Shown: piece after piece, positions 1 through 9,027 of the stretch
How positions within the stretch are numbered: position 1 is the stretch's first letter
Layout: each line of letters opens with the position of its first letter
NCBI GenBank assembly: GCA_021153285.1
Contig: JAGKTT010000059.1
Span: 1-29,345 of the forward strand
Reading direction: 5' to 3'
Length of the DNA stretch: 29,345 bases
Source: Bacteroidia bacterium
GTDB taxonomy: Bacteria > Bacteroidota > Bacteroidia > Bacteroidales > UBA932
Position numbers and translations under genes: made by a program
Notes under the pieces: model-generated
What the model saw: only the letters and a program-made list of their open reading frames with translations
What the model was told of the DNA's origin: nothing
Database searches by the model: none

Positions 1-1384
1 TCACTTCATATTCGGTAAGGGCGTTTTTACCCTGCTGAGGATCCACTTTCTGTCGTGGCCTTTCGTCGTAGTCTGCACTCAATGGCAGACGGATTTCTCC
101 TTTATCGCCGGTCCTGAGATGTTGTCCCTCAATGGTTTTTGAAAGTTTTGCCTTATATGTCTTTGAAATGCTGTGTTCCTCGAACTGCTTCTGAAGTGCT
201 GATGAAGCGACAGGGTTTCTTGCGAAGAGAATTATTCCGGAGGTGTCCATATCCAGACGGTGTACCGGGTAGATTTTCTGTCCATATAAAGCACAGAGCC
301 ATTCTTCCAGGGATTCCCTTCCGTCCAGGCCACTAACGGAAGGCATACCAGACGGCTTTGATATGGCGATCATATGCTCGTCTTCAAATATAATCTCCGG
401 TTGTCCCCAGACCTGATGCTTGCAGGACTCGATCTGCAGACCTTGGAGCATATATTCCAGCAGCGGACCGCATTTACTGGTGCAGGAAGGGTAGAAGTGT
501 CCTTGGGTCCTGACGGCTGTCTCTGGGGAATGTCCATACCAGAATTCTCCCATCGCCAATGGCTTCAAACTGTTCCTATAGGCGTATTCAAGCAGTTTAG
601 GAGCTGCACATTCGCCTGTACCTCCCGGAGGGACGAGTCCCTGGCGGGCGAATATTTCTTCGATGCTGGAATAACCTCCCAGAGCATTATGTACAATATA
701 TTGACTGAAGATCCATCTCTGGAGCGCATCCGACATTTCGGCACGGCGTCGTTTCATTGACCTTAAGTCTTCTTCAATTGTCAGGATGTCTTCTTTGATG
801 GAACTTATCTTTTCTTCCCAGCCGAGTTTCAGTCTTCTGAGTTCTGCCTTTTCGAACTGACTCTCGCGAATCAGCTCAGTCAGTCGTGATGAATCGGAAA
901 TATGACATCTGATTTCATCTCTTTCTCTTTTTGAAACAGCCATACGGGACTTCAGGAGACCTATTTCTTCATCTCTGGCTCTTTCTGCGTATGCAAGATT
1001 CTGTCTCAGAGCTTTCAGATGATGACTGTCTTCCAGAACCGAAATGGAAGTATTGATTGCTGTGATTTCAGCTTCCCTTATCTTGAAATGGCCCTGAGGG
1101 TCCAATAAATCATATATCGGAGGTACGAATCCTTCCAACTGGCTGCGGCCGGCGACATTTCCTGAGAATGCTGCTAGGTATCCTGTCTGCCCTGAGACAT
1201 CCGAGACTACAAGGACTCCCAGCATCTTGCCTTCGGAGAAATATGCAGATAGTTCCTCGGATCCGGAAATCTTCTGCATTAGCATATCTGCGGCAAGGCT
1301 TACTGATGGATGTGGTGAGTATCTGAACGGATCGGTGAAACGTTCAGGGATATCAAAGGTGATGTCAGGTGGGAAAAGATGCAT
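1..1384 (-). CDS. RluA-family RNA pseudouridine synthase with long N-terminal extension (3' end outside window)
   Basis: It isomerises uridine to pseudouridine in rRNA or tRNA; the target base cannot be told from sequence. I translated the minus strand from the ATG at 1384-1382, which shares one base with the nth stop (TGATG). The frame stays open for 461 residues to the window edge, so the C-terminus is missing. The catalytic motif is seen as PVHRLDMDTSG with the aspartate at residue 378, followed by KTYKAKL and, near the edge, RQKVDP and NALTEYEV as in RluA proteins. The first 300 or so residues are an extension typical of Bacteroidetes members: a globular part, a charged helical stretch rich in E, K and R at about residues 120-210 that looks like a coiled coil, then a GECAAPKLLEYAY block with several cysteines. 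It is third in an ftsE-nth operon. The family call is firm; the exact substrate is unknown. Confidence 0.9.
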   Translation of the reverse strand, partial: MHLFPPDITFDIPERFTDPFRYSPHPSVSLAADMLMQKISGSEELSAYFSEGKMLGVLVVSDVSGQTGYLAAFSGNVAGRSQLEGFVPPIYDLLDPQGHFKIREAEITAINTSISVLEDSHHLKALRQNLAYAERARDEEIGLLKSRMAVSKRERDEIRCHISDSSRLTELIRESQFEKAELRRLKLGWEEKISSIKEDILTIEEDLRSMKRRRAEMSDALQRWIFSQYIVHNALGGYSSIEEIFARQGLVPPGGTGECAAPKLLEYAYRNSLKPLAMGEFWYGHSPETAVRTQGHFYPSCTSKCGPLLEYMLQGLQIESCKHQVWGQPEIIFEDEHMIAISKPSGMPSVSGLDGRESLEEWLCALYGQKIYPVHRLDMDTSGIILFARNPVASSALQKQFEEHSISKTYKAKLSKTIEGQHLRTGDKGEIRLPLSADYDERPRQKVDPQQGKNALTEYEV

Positions 1385-2028
1385 CAGAGGATGAGATTGT
1401 TCGATATATATTCCTGGCAAAGATCCTGAAGACCGCATTCGTTGCATTTCGGCTTACGGGCTGTGCATACATATCTTCCGTGCAGGATGAGCCAGTGGTG
1501 CGCTTTCCCGCGGAGATTCTCGGCAAAACCGGCAGTCAGATCCTTTTCCACAGCATCTACCGTAGTTCCGTCAGACAGACCGATCCTGCGGGAAACTCTG
1601 AAAACGTGAGTGTCGACAGCGATAACAGGTTTGTCATAGATTACGGAGGCAATTACGTTTGCAGTCTTGCGTCCTACGCCGGGAAGGGTTTCAAGCTGTG
1701 ATGTCTCTGATGGAACGATGCTGTCAAAGTCGGAAACCAGTTTCTGAGCCATTCCTATCAGATGCTTTGCCTTGTTGTTCGGGAATGATATTGACTTTAT
1801 AAGGTCATATACCTCTTCGAAGGTGGCGCTGGCAAGGTCGGACGGGTGAGGGAAGCGGGTGAATATCTGAGGCGTATGCATATTGACCCTTTTGTCCGTA
1901 CATTGTGCCGAAAGTATTACAGCTATCAGCAAGTGGAAAGGGCTGTCATAGTGCAGTTCGGTCTCGGCTGTGTCCATATTGGCCGAGAACCATTGAGTCA
2001 CGCGTGCGTATTTTTCTGAAACTTCCAT
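1384..2028 (-). CDS. nth: Endonuclease III (DNA glycosylase/AP lyase)
   Basis: It removes oxidised pyrimidines and nicks the abasic site in base-excision repair. The 214-residue protein from the ATG at 2028 has the helix-hairpin-helix LPGVGRKTAN with catalytic Lys121, the catalytic Asp139 in AVDTHVFR, and the four cysteines of the 4Fe-4S cluster at 188, 195, 198 and 204 (C-x6-C-x2-C-x5-C). These positions are one off the E. coli protein, which supports this start over an upstream in-frame ATG at 2088 that would lie deep inside ftsE. The start lies one base after the ftsE stop (TGATATG) and the stop overlaps the RluA-family start, so translation of the three genes is probably coupled. Confidence 0.96.
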   Translation of the reverse strand: MEVSEKYARVTQWFSANMDTAETELHYDSPFHLLIAVILSAQCTDKRVNMHTPQIFTRFPHPSDLASATFEEVYDLIKSISFPNNKAKHLIGMAQKLVSDFDSIVPSETSQLETLPGVGRKTANVIASVIYDKPVIAVDTHVFRVSRRIGLSDGTTVDAVEKDLTAGFAENLRGKAHHWLILHGRYVCTARKPKCNECGLQDLCQEYISNNLIL

Positions 2029-2029
2029 A

Positions 2030-2743
2030 TCAGATGGTGAGTTCAAGGTCAATATTTCCGTCACGGCCCTGTTCTGTGCAGGTCTCATTCTTGCAGACCA
2101 TCACGCGTCCGGGATATTTTTCGAATATCTGTCTGTTGTGGGTGACCATAACTATGGCTGTACCCTTCTCACGATTGATTCCGGTAAGAAGCTTCATAAT
2201 GCCGTCCGCGGTCTCATTGTCGAGATTTCCTGTCGGCTCGTCTGCGATGATCACCTGAGGGTCGTTCAGGAGAGAACGGGCAATGGCGATGCGCTGCTGC
2301 TCTCCTCCGGAAAGCTGGTGCGGCATCTTATGAGCCTTTCTTTCCATACCTACGGCTTCGAGAACTTCTTTGATCCTTCCGGCTATGTCGGCCTCGTTGT
2401 TCCATCCGGTGGCTTTGAGGACAAATGAGAGATTGTCCTCTACTGAACGGTCCATAAGAAGCTGGAAATCCTGGAATACCACTCCCATCTGTCTTCTCAG
2501 ATATGGAATTTCCTTTTCTTTTATTCCGTTCAGCGTGAATCCGCAGGCTTCTCCTTCTCCGGTTTCGAGCGGATTCTCGGCGATGATGGTCCTGATGATG
2601 GAGGTCTTTCCCGTGCCGACCTTTCCGACGATATATACGAAGTCTCCCGGATAGACATCCATATTGAGATCGTTGATGACTACAGCTTCGCCGTTGAGGA
2701 TGTCGGCTTTCCTGAACGATATGATTGGCTTCTTTTCTTCCAT
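2030..2743 (-). CDS. ftsE: FtsE-type cell-division ABC transporter ATP-binding protein
   Basis: FtsE is the ATPase partner of the membrane protein FtsX and controls peptidoglycan hydrolases during division. The 237-residue protein has Walker A GKVGTGKT (about 40-47), a Q-loop in VFQDFQLL, the signature LSGGEQQRIAIARSL, Walker B VIIADEPTGNLD and the switch histidine in MVTHN. The ATG at 2743 (MEEKKPII) is chosen over an upstream in-frame ATG at 2770 because the latter overlaps the likely promoter. No ftsX is seen next to it, so it could be another short ABC ATPase such as a LolD-like protein, but the Q-loop and length fit FtsE best. It heads the ftsE-nth-RluA operon. Confidence 0.85.
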   Translation of the reverse strand: MEEKKPIISFRKADILNGEAVVINDLNMDVYPGDFVYIVGKVGTGKTSIIRTIIAENPLETGEGEACGFTLNGIKEKEIPYLRRQMGVVFQDFQLLMDRSVEDNLSFVLKATGWNNEADIAGRIKEVLEAVGMERKAHKMPHQLSGGEQQRIAIARSLLNDPQVIIADEPTGNLDNETADGIMKLLTGINREKGTAIVMVTHNRQIFEKYPGRVMVCKNETCTEQGRDGNIDLELTI

Positions 2744-2767
2744 TGCAAATAATGAATCTAAGTGACA

Positions 2768-2775
2768 CAAATATA
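2768..2775 (-). promoter_or_regulatory. Candidate -7 promoter element for ftsE operon
   Basis: Read on the minus strand the bases are TATATTTG, matching the Bacteroidetes -7 consensus TAnnTTTG. The predicted transcript start would be near 2761, leaving a leader of about 18 bases before the ftsE ATG. No clear -33 TTTG is seen at the right distance, so this is a half-match. Confidence 0.45.
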
Positions 2776-2788
2776 ATGGAAAAATCGT

Positions 2789-2796
2789 TAAATTTG
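2789..2796 (+). promoter_or_regulatory. Candidate -7 promoter element for TPR gene
   Basis: The bases TAAATTTG match TAnnTTTG, 20 bases before the ATG of the TPR gene. It lies only 13 bases from the opposing ftsE -7 element, so the two transcription units would share one compact divergent promoter region. A -33 TTTG is not visible. Confidence 0.45.
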
Positions 2797-2816
2797 TAAA
2801 ATTATATTTATATGAT

Positions 2817-5800
2817 ATGATTAATAACAGGAATTATATATTGTCCGCTCTGGCCGCTGCGCTTGTTACATCTTCATCAGTGGCAGTGGCACAGGAATAT
2901 ACTTCAGGTGACAGGTACTCATATGAGTTCAGTGACGCTCTCAGACTTAATGAAAAAGGAATGCGTGGACGTTCGTCTGCAGTATTTGAGGAACTGGGAC
3001 GTCGTTCCGGTAAATCTGATCCGATGGCTTTGTCTGTTCTCGAGGATGTGATGATGCAGGTACCCGGATATCTTACACGTATGAATGCTTTTACTGCCTC
3101 GCATCCTCATTCTGCTTATATTCCGCAAATATATTTTGCTTATGCTTCCAATCTTTTTGATGCACAGGATTATAATACAGCGCTTGCTGTATTGGATCAG
3201 GTGAAGCTAAAGCAGCTGCACAAGGACCAAAGGGATGAGTATTTGTTTAAAAGGGCATACTGCTCTCTGGAAATCGGGGATTATGCCCAGGCCTTGAAGG
3301 AATTCGCGGAAGTGGAGAAACGTCCGGAGACAGATTATAACGGACCTGCCAGATATGCTCTGGGCAGCATTAATTATCGCAACGGGGATTTTGATGATGC
3401 TCAAGAATGGTTTGAGAAAGCCTCGTCGGACCCACGTTTCAAAGATGTTTCGGACTATTTCATTCTGGAGTGCCGCTTTATGCTGAAAGATTATAAGTAT
3501 GTGACTGCCAATGCTGAGCGTATGTATGATCTGGTTCCTCAGGACCGTAAGCCGCATCTTGCAAGAATCATTTCGGAATCCTCTCTTGTGCTGGGTGATG
3601 CTGACAAAGCAAGGAAGTATTACGAACTGGGACTGGGAGATGGCAATGAACCGGATTCAAGGACTGACTGGTTCTACAGTGGCTCCGTGCTTTATGCCGT
3701 GGATGACTATGAAGGAGCTATCAGAAGCTTCAGCAATATGGCAGAACGTACGGATTCCATCGGTCAGGTGGCTAATTATCATCTTGGATACAGCTATATC
3801 CAGACCAGGAACAAGGTTGCCGCTCTGACAGCTTTCCGCGATGCTGCAATGGTTGACTATGATCCGAAGATTACTGAAGACGCGTATTTCAATTGGGCAA
3901 AGCTGGCATTTGACATCAACACCGATACCTCGGTTTTCAATGACTATCTGAAGCGATACCCTGCCAAGGAGCAGGAGGACCGTATCAATAGCTATATTGC
4001 TGTAGCGGCGCTTCACGACAGAGACTACGAGAGAGCTGTAGAAGCATATGACCGTATTGATGAGTTGGATGATGATATGGTGCTTAACTATATGAAGGCC
4101 AATTATCTGCGAGCAGTCCAGCTGGTCGGGAACGGATCGTATAGACTTGCGATTCCTTGCCTTAAGGCTGCGGCATATTATTCTGACCGAGGCAGCAGGT
4201 TCTATCAGCTTTCCCGCTATTGGCTGGCAGAATCTTACTACAGGAACGATCAGTACGACGAGGCGCTGGAAATCTTCGGCGATCTTTATAATACTTCGGC
4301 TCTTTTCGGTCGCCTCGAGGCCGATCTGATGCCATATAATATTGCCTATTGTCATTTCAAGAAAGAGAATTATCCTGCTGCGTTGAAATGGTTCGACACA
4401 TATCTGTCAGATTCGGGACGCAAATATAGGAAGGAAGCGCTTGAAAGAAGGGCTGATTGTCATTTTATTCAGAAAAAATACAAAGAAGCTTGCGCAGCTT
4501 ATGATCAGGTGCTTGATAAGTATTTCAGTGTCAATGATATATATCCGTATTATCAGGCTGCGGTCTCCTATGGCTTGAACAAGAACCTGAAAAAGAAGAT
4601 CGAGCTCCTTTCAAATGTTATGGAAGCATCTCCTTCGTCAAGATTCTATCCGGAAGCACTTTTCGAGCTGGGAAGAGCTTATGTTGCGAAAGAAGATGAT
4701 GAAAAAGCGTTTGAATGCTTCAATAAGCTTGCTTCTGTTGTCAAGGACAGCACCTTTGTTGCAAGGGCTTATATAGAAATGGGATCCCTTTCCCGCAATC
4801 AGTCCCAGTACAACGAAGCCCTCGGTTATTATAAGACAGTAGTGGAGGAAATGCCGTTGTCTGGATATATGGAGGATGCTCTCGCGGCTATTGAGTCCAT
4901 ATATCAGACCAGAAACGAGCCGGAGGAGTATCTTGCATATATCGAGGCGATCGGAAAGGGCGAGATCAAGTCTGAGGGTGAAAGAGAGAGTATGATATTC
5001 AATTCCGCTGAACAGATCTACCTGTCGGAGAATTATCAGAAGGCTCTTGTCGCTCTCCAGTCTTACCTGGACAAATATCCTGATAGTGCCAATGCTTATA
5101 AAGCGGACTTCTATATGGCCGAATCCTACAGGATGCTTGATAAATTCGAGCAGGCTTGCGATAGTTATACGCGGGTCATCGAAAGAGGAGAGGGCTCCTT
5201 TGTAGAACTCTCTATGCTTAATTTCTCCAATCTTTCATTCAGGATGGAACGCTGGGAAGATGCATTCGGTGGTTATTCTTCACTTTATGCTTCTGCGCTT
5301 CTGGAGAACAATAAATATGTAGCAGTGCTGGGTATGATGCGTTCGGCATACAGGGCTCATAATTACACTGAATCCATCAGAAATGCGGATAAAGCTATAC
5401 AGGATGCCCGTACTGATGCTTCTGTAAAGGCTGAGGCTCTATACATCAAGGCGAAGTCTTATCTTTCTACCAGCCGTCGTGACGATGCATATGCGATTTT
5501 CGAAGATCTTGCCAAGGATGTGACTACTTCCTATGGGGCGGAATCTGCATATCTGCTTATTCTTGACAGTTATGACAAGGGACAGTTCGAAGATGTGGAG
5601 ACAAAGGTGTATGCTTTCTCTGATGCAGGTTCCGGACAGGTCTACTGGCTGGCAAAGAGCTTCATCATACTTGGAGATTCCTTCGTGGAAAGGGATGAGT
5701 TAGAGCAGGCTAAGGCTACATTCGAGAGTGTCCGTGACGGATATACCCCTTCAGGAAATGATGACGACGTTATGGATAATGTCAATATGCGTCTGAAAAA

Positions 5801-5825
5801 GTTAGAGGAACTTATGAATCAATAA
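2817..5825 (+). CDS. Large secreted tetratricopeptide-repeat protein
   Basis: This is a protein-protein interaction scaffold, most likely periplasmic or attached to the inner face of the outer membrane. The 1002-residue product begins with a signal peptide (hydrophobic ALAAALVTSS, cleavage likely near AVAQ at about residue 25). The rest is almost entirely helical pairs of about 34-36 residues with the TPR pattern, for example YNTALAVLDQV, YAQALKEFAEV, YDEALEIFGDLY, YKEACAAYDQVL and YNEALGYYKTV. No enzymatic domain is seen. Its stop overlaps the start of the next gene by one base (TAATG), so it is probably co-translated with the outer-membrane protein and may help place or load it. The specific function is unknown; a role in assembling envelope machinery is inference. 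Confidence 0.88.
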   Translation: MINNRNYILSALAAALVTSSSVAVAQEYTSGDRYSYEFSDALRLNEKGMRGRSSAVFEELGRRSGKSDPMALSVLEDVMMQVPGYLTRMNAFTASHPHSAYIPQIYFAYASNLFDAQDYNTALAVLDQVKLKQLHKDQRDEYLFKRAYCSLEIGDYAQALKEFAEVEKRPETDYNGPARYALGSINYRNGDFDDAQEWFEKASSDPRFKDVSDYFILECRFMLKDYKYVTANAERMYDLVPQDRKPHLARIISESSLVLGDADKARKYYELGLGDGNEPDSRTDWFYSGSVLYAVDDYEGAIRSFSNMAERTDSIGQVANYHLGYSYIQTRNKVAALTAFRDAAMVDYDPKITEDAYFNWAKLAFDINTDTSVFNDYLKRYPAKEQEDRINSYIAVAALHDRDYERAVEAYDRIDELDDDMVLNYMKANYLRAVQLVGNGSYRLAIPCLKAAAYYSDRGSRFYQLSRYWLAESYYRNDQYDEALEIFGDLYNTSALFGRLEADLMPYNIAYCHFKKENYPAALKWFDTYLSDSGRKYRKEALERRADCHFIQKKYKEACAAYDQVLDKYFSVNDIYPYYQAAVSYGLNKNLKKKIELLSNVMEASPSSRFYPEALFELGRAYVAKEDDEKAFECFNKLASVVKDSTFVARAYIEMGSLSRNQSQYNEALGYYKTVVEEMPLSGYMEDALAAIESIYQTRNEPEEYLAYIEAIGKGEIKSEGERESMIFNSAEQIYLSENYQKALVALQSYLDKYPDSANAYKADFYMAESYRMLDKFEQACDSYTRVIERGEGSFVELSMLNFSNLSFRMERWEDAFGGYSSLYASALLENNKYVAVLGMMRSAYRAHNYTESIRNADKAIQDARTDASVKAEALYIKAKSYLSTSRRDDAYAIFEDLAKDVTTSYGAESAYLLILDSYDKGQFEDVETKVYAFSDAGSGQVYWLAKSFIILGDSFVERDELEQAKATFESVRDGYTPSGNDDDVMDNVNMRLKKLEELMNQ

Positions 5826-7573
5826 TGAAAAACAGTATGAATTACAGAATATTGTCATTGACCTTATTGACCTTGTATTGTGCAGTGGCTTCGGGTCAGA
5901 ATCTTGATCCTACGGTAGTGGTGAGCAGGGACTATGAGGGCAAACTTATGGAGGTGCATAAGCCTAAGCTGGAGATGGCCGTTCCAGACTCAGTTCTCAG
6001 GTTTGATCTTGACTTTGATTATTCGGTTTCTGACAGTCCGTACAAGGGCGCATATGAATTTACTCCATATGTACTGGATATGAAGCCCTCTCCGCTTGTG
6101 CGCGAAATTGGAAAACTTTATCTCAATGCCGGTGCCGGTTATCAGCTTCATCCGGAGCTGGATCTGGTATGGTCGCCCGATCTTAAGCTCAACTCACTAA
6201 GAATGAATGTGTACGCCCGCCACCGTTCCTTTGTGGGACAATATTGGGATATTGAGCCTTCGGGAAGTGAGCCTGGCCTCGTTTTCGGCCGTGGTGCATC
6301 GGATTCAGTATGGAAGGGCTGCGATATGTCCAATACTGCCGGTCTGGATGGAAGATTCGACTGGGAGAGAGGTGCAGTCGGTTTCGGTCTTGCTTATGAT
6401 GGGATGTTCCAGCAGGAGAAAAGGTTACTGGGAATGTCAAGGTCTTTCAATGCAGTGGATGCTTCACTGTCGCTAAGGTCTAAAGACAAGAGTGATGCAG
6501 GATTCGGCTATATCGCCGATGTGGGTTACAGGTATGGAAATGATGCTCTGACATTGCCGTCTGAGGCTCGATTGAATGAGAGCCTGCTTATGGTGGATGC
6601 TTCGTTTTTCAGCCGCATTGCAAGGTGGGACCGCATCCGCCTGGATATAGGTTATGATATGGCCGGATATGATGGGCTTTTCCGTACAGCAGCTTCCTGC
6701 GTGTCAATAGCTCCTCATTATTCAAGGAAGATGGGAGCCTTCGATGTCGATCTGGGAGTAAAGTTGGCCAAGGTTTTAAGAGCCCGAGATATGTCAGGAA
6801 TGTATCAGAACAGGATACAGTCGGTCTATCCGGATGTCAAGATCGGATTCAGAGGTATTCCATCGTTGTATCTTTATGTGGAATCCGGTGGCGGGCCGTC
6901 TCTGGAGACTTATTCTTCCTTGCTTAAGCACGACAGACATCTGAATATGTTCTATGGCGATCTTATGGGACCTCTTCTTGATGTGGCCGATCAAAGTGTC
7001 TATGCATTGGCTGGAGCCGAAGGGCGTGTCACTACCTGCTTCTCTTATGCTTTCAAAGGGGGATATTCAAGATATGCGCTCGCTCCTATGTCGTCAGTCT
7101 CTTATGATGCTGAAAATCTGCGATATATTCCAGCCATCTCTTATGTTCCATACAGTAAGGTGTTTGCAGCGTTTGAATGCAGGCTTGATACTGAGAGACT
7201 TGATATGGATCTCTCAGCTGAATATGCCCGCCATCTTGGTGAATACAAGGTCGGTGTCCTGCTTCCTGCGTCATTCACTGGCAATGCATCTGCCAGATAT
7301 AATTGGATGAGACGCATATATGCAGGGGTCAGTTGTGAGGCCGCTACTGCCAGAAGGGGCAGCTTGACTTATCTTCATAGTGAAGGCGCTTTTGACAGGC
7401 CTGATTCGTTTCCAGGATATGTAGATCTTGGAGTCGATTTCGAGTATGTTCTCAATCGCAAGATTTCCGTATGGGCAAAAGGACGCAATCTGATGGGAAT
7501 GACTATACAGCGTAGTATTTTCTATGCAGAAAAAGGACCTTATTTCACTATTGGATTCTGCTTGAATATTTGA
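5825..7573 (+). CDS. Predicted beta-barrel outer-membrane protein (TonB-receptor-like)
   Basis: The 582-residue protein starts with a signal peptide (LSLTLLTLYCAVASGQ) and then shows many short alternating strands rich in Tyr, Gly, Asp and aromatic girdle residues, such as LYLNAGAGYQL and RIRLDIGYDMAGY. It ends in a strand with a terminal hydrophobic pattern, GPYFTIGFCLNI, as expected for an outer-membrane barrel. Near the C-terminus KISVWAKGRNLMGM resembles the last strands of TonB-dependent receptors, but a clear plug domain is not visible and the length is short for one. It overlaps the TPR gene by one base, suggesting a functional pair. Substrate and transport role are unknown. The stop codon overlaps the -33 element of the gyrB promoter. 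Confidence 0.75.
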   Translation: MKNSMNYRILSLTLLTLYCAVASGQNLDPTVVVSRDYEGKLMEVHKPKLEMAVPDSVLRFDLDFDYSVSDSPYKGAYEFTPYVLDMKPSPLVREIGKLYLNAGAGYQLHPELDLVWSPDLKLNSLRMNVYARHRSFVGQYWDIEPSGSEPGLVFGRGASDSVWKGCDMSNTAGLDGRFDWERGAVGFGLAYDGMFQQEKRLLGMSRSFNAVDASLSLRSKDKSDAGFGYIADVGYRYGNDALTLPSEARLNESLLMVDASFFSRIARWDRIRLDIGYDMAGYDGLFRTAASCVSIAPHYSRKMGAFDVDLGVKLAKVLRARDMSGMYQNRIQSVYPDVKIGFRGIPSLYLYVESGGGPSLETYSSLLKHDRHLNMFYGDLMGPLLDVADQSVYALAGAEGRVTTCFSYAFKGGYSRYALAPMSSVSYDAENLRYIPAISYVPYSKVFAAFECRLDTERLDMDLSAEYARHLGEYKVGVLLPASFTGNASARYNWMRRIYAGVSCEAATARRGSLTYLHSEGAFDRPDSFPGYVDLGVDFEYVLNRKISVWAKGRNLMGMTIQRSIFYAEKGPYFTIGFCLNI

Positions 7574-7599
7574 TTTGTCTGGAAAAATCAGTATATTTG
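7569..7599 (+). promoter_or_regulatory. Bacteroidetes-type promoter of gyrB
   Basis: TTTG at 7569-7572 and TATATTTG at 7592-7599 are separated by 19 bases, an exact fit to the Bacteroidetes TTTG / TAnnTTTG pattern. The upstream box overlaps the stop codon of the preceding outer-membrane gene. Transcription would start near 7606, giving a leader of about 60 bases before the gyrB ATG. Confidence 0.7.
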
Positions 7600-7668
7600 T
7601 CCGTTTGTTGTGCCGGATGCTTTGCGGCCTTCAGGAGTTAAAGAAAAGAATAAGAAGAACAATATATA

Positions 7669-9027
7669 ATGAACGAGAACGAAATCAATAATGCTGCGGC
7701 GGAACAGTATTCCGCGAATAGTATTCAGGTGCTTGAAGGCCTTGAAGCTGTGAGAAAGAGACCTTCGATGTATATCGGCGATGTAGGGGAAAGAGGTCTT
7801 CATCATCTTGTTTATGAGGTGGTTGATAACAGTATTGACGAGGCTCTTGCAGGATATTGCACTGATATCAATGTTGTGATCAATGAAGATAATTCCATTA
7901 CAGTAAGCGATAACGGACGAGGTATCCCTACCGGTATGCACGAGAAGGAGAACAGATCTGCTCTCGAGGTTGTGCTTACAGTGCTTCACGCCGGCGGAAA
8001 GTTCAGTAAGGATAGTTATAAGGTCTCAGGAGGTCTCCACGGTGTGGGTGTATCCTGCGTGAATGCTCTTTCTGACTATCTGAAGGCTGAAATCCACCGC
8101 GAAGGCAAGATCTTCGTGCAGGAGTATTCGAAAGGTAAGCCGTTCAAGCCGGTTGAGGTAGTGGGAGATGCTGAAGATACAGGTACGACAGTCACTTTCC
8201 ATCCGGATCCGGAAATCTTCCAGGTGACAACTGTGTATAAGTATGACACACTCGCTGCACGTCTTCGTGAGCTTGCATACCTTAACAAGGGCATCCATCT
8301 TTGTCTTACAGACAAGAGGACTCTTATCAATGATATCGATGAGAACGGTAACGAACTCGAGACTACCCACTACAGAAGCGAAGTCTTCTATTCGAAGGAA
8401 GGTCTTAAGGAGTTCGTAGATTACCTTGATGGTGGTGCTGAAAAACTGATAGAAAGCCCTGTATATCTGGAGACTGACAAGATCATTCCTATCGAGATCG
8501 CTCTTCAGTACAATACAAGCTATACAGAGAAGATCTACTCATATGTAAATAATATCAATACTATCGAGGGTGGTACGCACCTTCAGGGATTCAAGATGGG
8601 TCTTACCAGAACCCTCAAGAACTATGCGGACAAGGCCGGAATGCTTGCAAAACTGAAATTCGATCTTGCGGCCGATGACTTCCGTGAAGGACTTACCGCT
8701 GTAGTTTCGGTAAAGGTGGCAGAACCACAGTTTGAGGGTCAGACCAAGACTAAGCTCGGTAACGGTGAAGTAGTATCTGCTGTTTCTCAGGCTACAGCTG
8801 CTGCATTGGAGCAGTATCTTGAGGAAAATCCAAAGGAAGCCAAGATGATTGTCGAGAAGGTGATTCTCGCGGCTACTGCCCGTCACGCTGCCCGCAAGGC
8901 TCGTGAAATGGTACAGAGAAAGACTGTTATGTCGGGAGCCGGAATGCCTGGAAAGCTGGCTGACTGTTCTTCGAGAAATCCTGAGATATGTGAGCTCTTC
9001 CTCGTCGAGGGAGACAGAAGAAGATAG
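7669..9027 (+). CDS. gyrB: DNA gyrase subunit B, N-terminal part (gene broken by internal deletion)
   Basis: GyrB is the ATPase and part of the DNA-cleavage core of gyrase. This frame encodes the GHKL ATPase domain (DNSIDEALAG, DNGRGIP and GGLHGVGVSCVNAL), the transducer domain, and the start of the Toprim domain up to ELFLVEGD. It then reads only RRR and a stop. In family members VEGD is followed by SAGG and about 50 further residues, including a segment like ILPLRGKILNVEKA, before an EEDSK-type stretch. Here that block is absent and the frame changes at about 9013-9017, so the gene continues out of frame in the next entry. gyrB is essential, so either the assembly lost about 161 bases or another gyrB copy exists. 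Confidence 0.95.
   Translation: MNENEINNAAAEQYSANSIQVLEGLEAVRKRPSMYIGDVGERGLHHLVYEVVDNSIDEALAGYCTDINVVINEDNSITVSDNGRGIPTGMHEKENRSALEVVLTVLHAGGKFSKDSYKVSGGLHGVGVSCVNALSDYLKAEIHREGKIFVQEYSKGKPFKPVEVVGDAEDTGTTVTFHPDPEIFQVTTVYKYDTLAARLRELAYLNKGIHLCLTDKRTLINDIDENGNELETTHYRSEVFYSKEGLKEFVDYLDGGAEKLIESPVYLETDKIIPIEIALQYNTSYTEKIYSYVNNINTIEGGTHLQGFKMGLTRTLKNYADKAGMLAKLKFDLAADDFREGLTAVVSVKVAEPQFEGQTKTKLGNGEVVSAVSQATAAALEQYLEENPKEAKMIVEKVILAATARHAARKAREMVQRKTVMSGAGMPGKLADCSSRNPEICELFLVEGDRRR

Noticed and set aside
2328..2768. Second minus-strand frame across ftsE
   Set aside because: It is the out-of-frame shadow of the ABC ATPase, full of Arg and Ser, with no motif.
3657..4355. 232-codon minus-strand frame inside the TPR gene
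   Set aside because: It is an antisense shadow of a clear 1002-residue coding frame with repeat structure; its protein is low-information.
9014..9027. Programmed ribosomal frameshift in gyrB
   Set aside because: A frameshift would not restore the roughly 54 missing residues, and there is no slippery heptamer or downstream pseudoknot that I can see.
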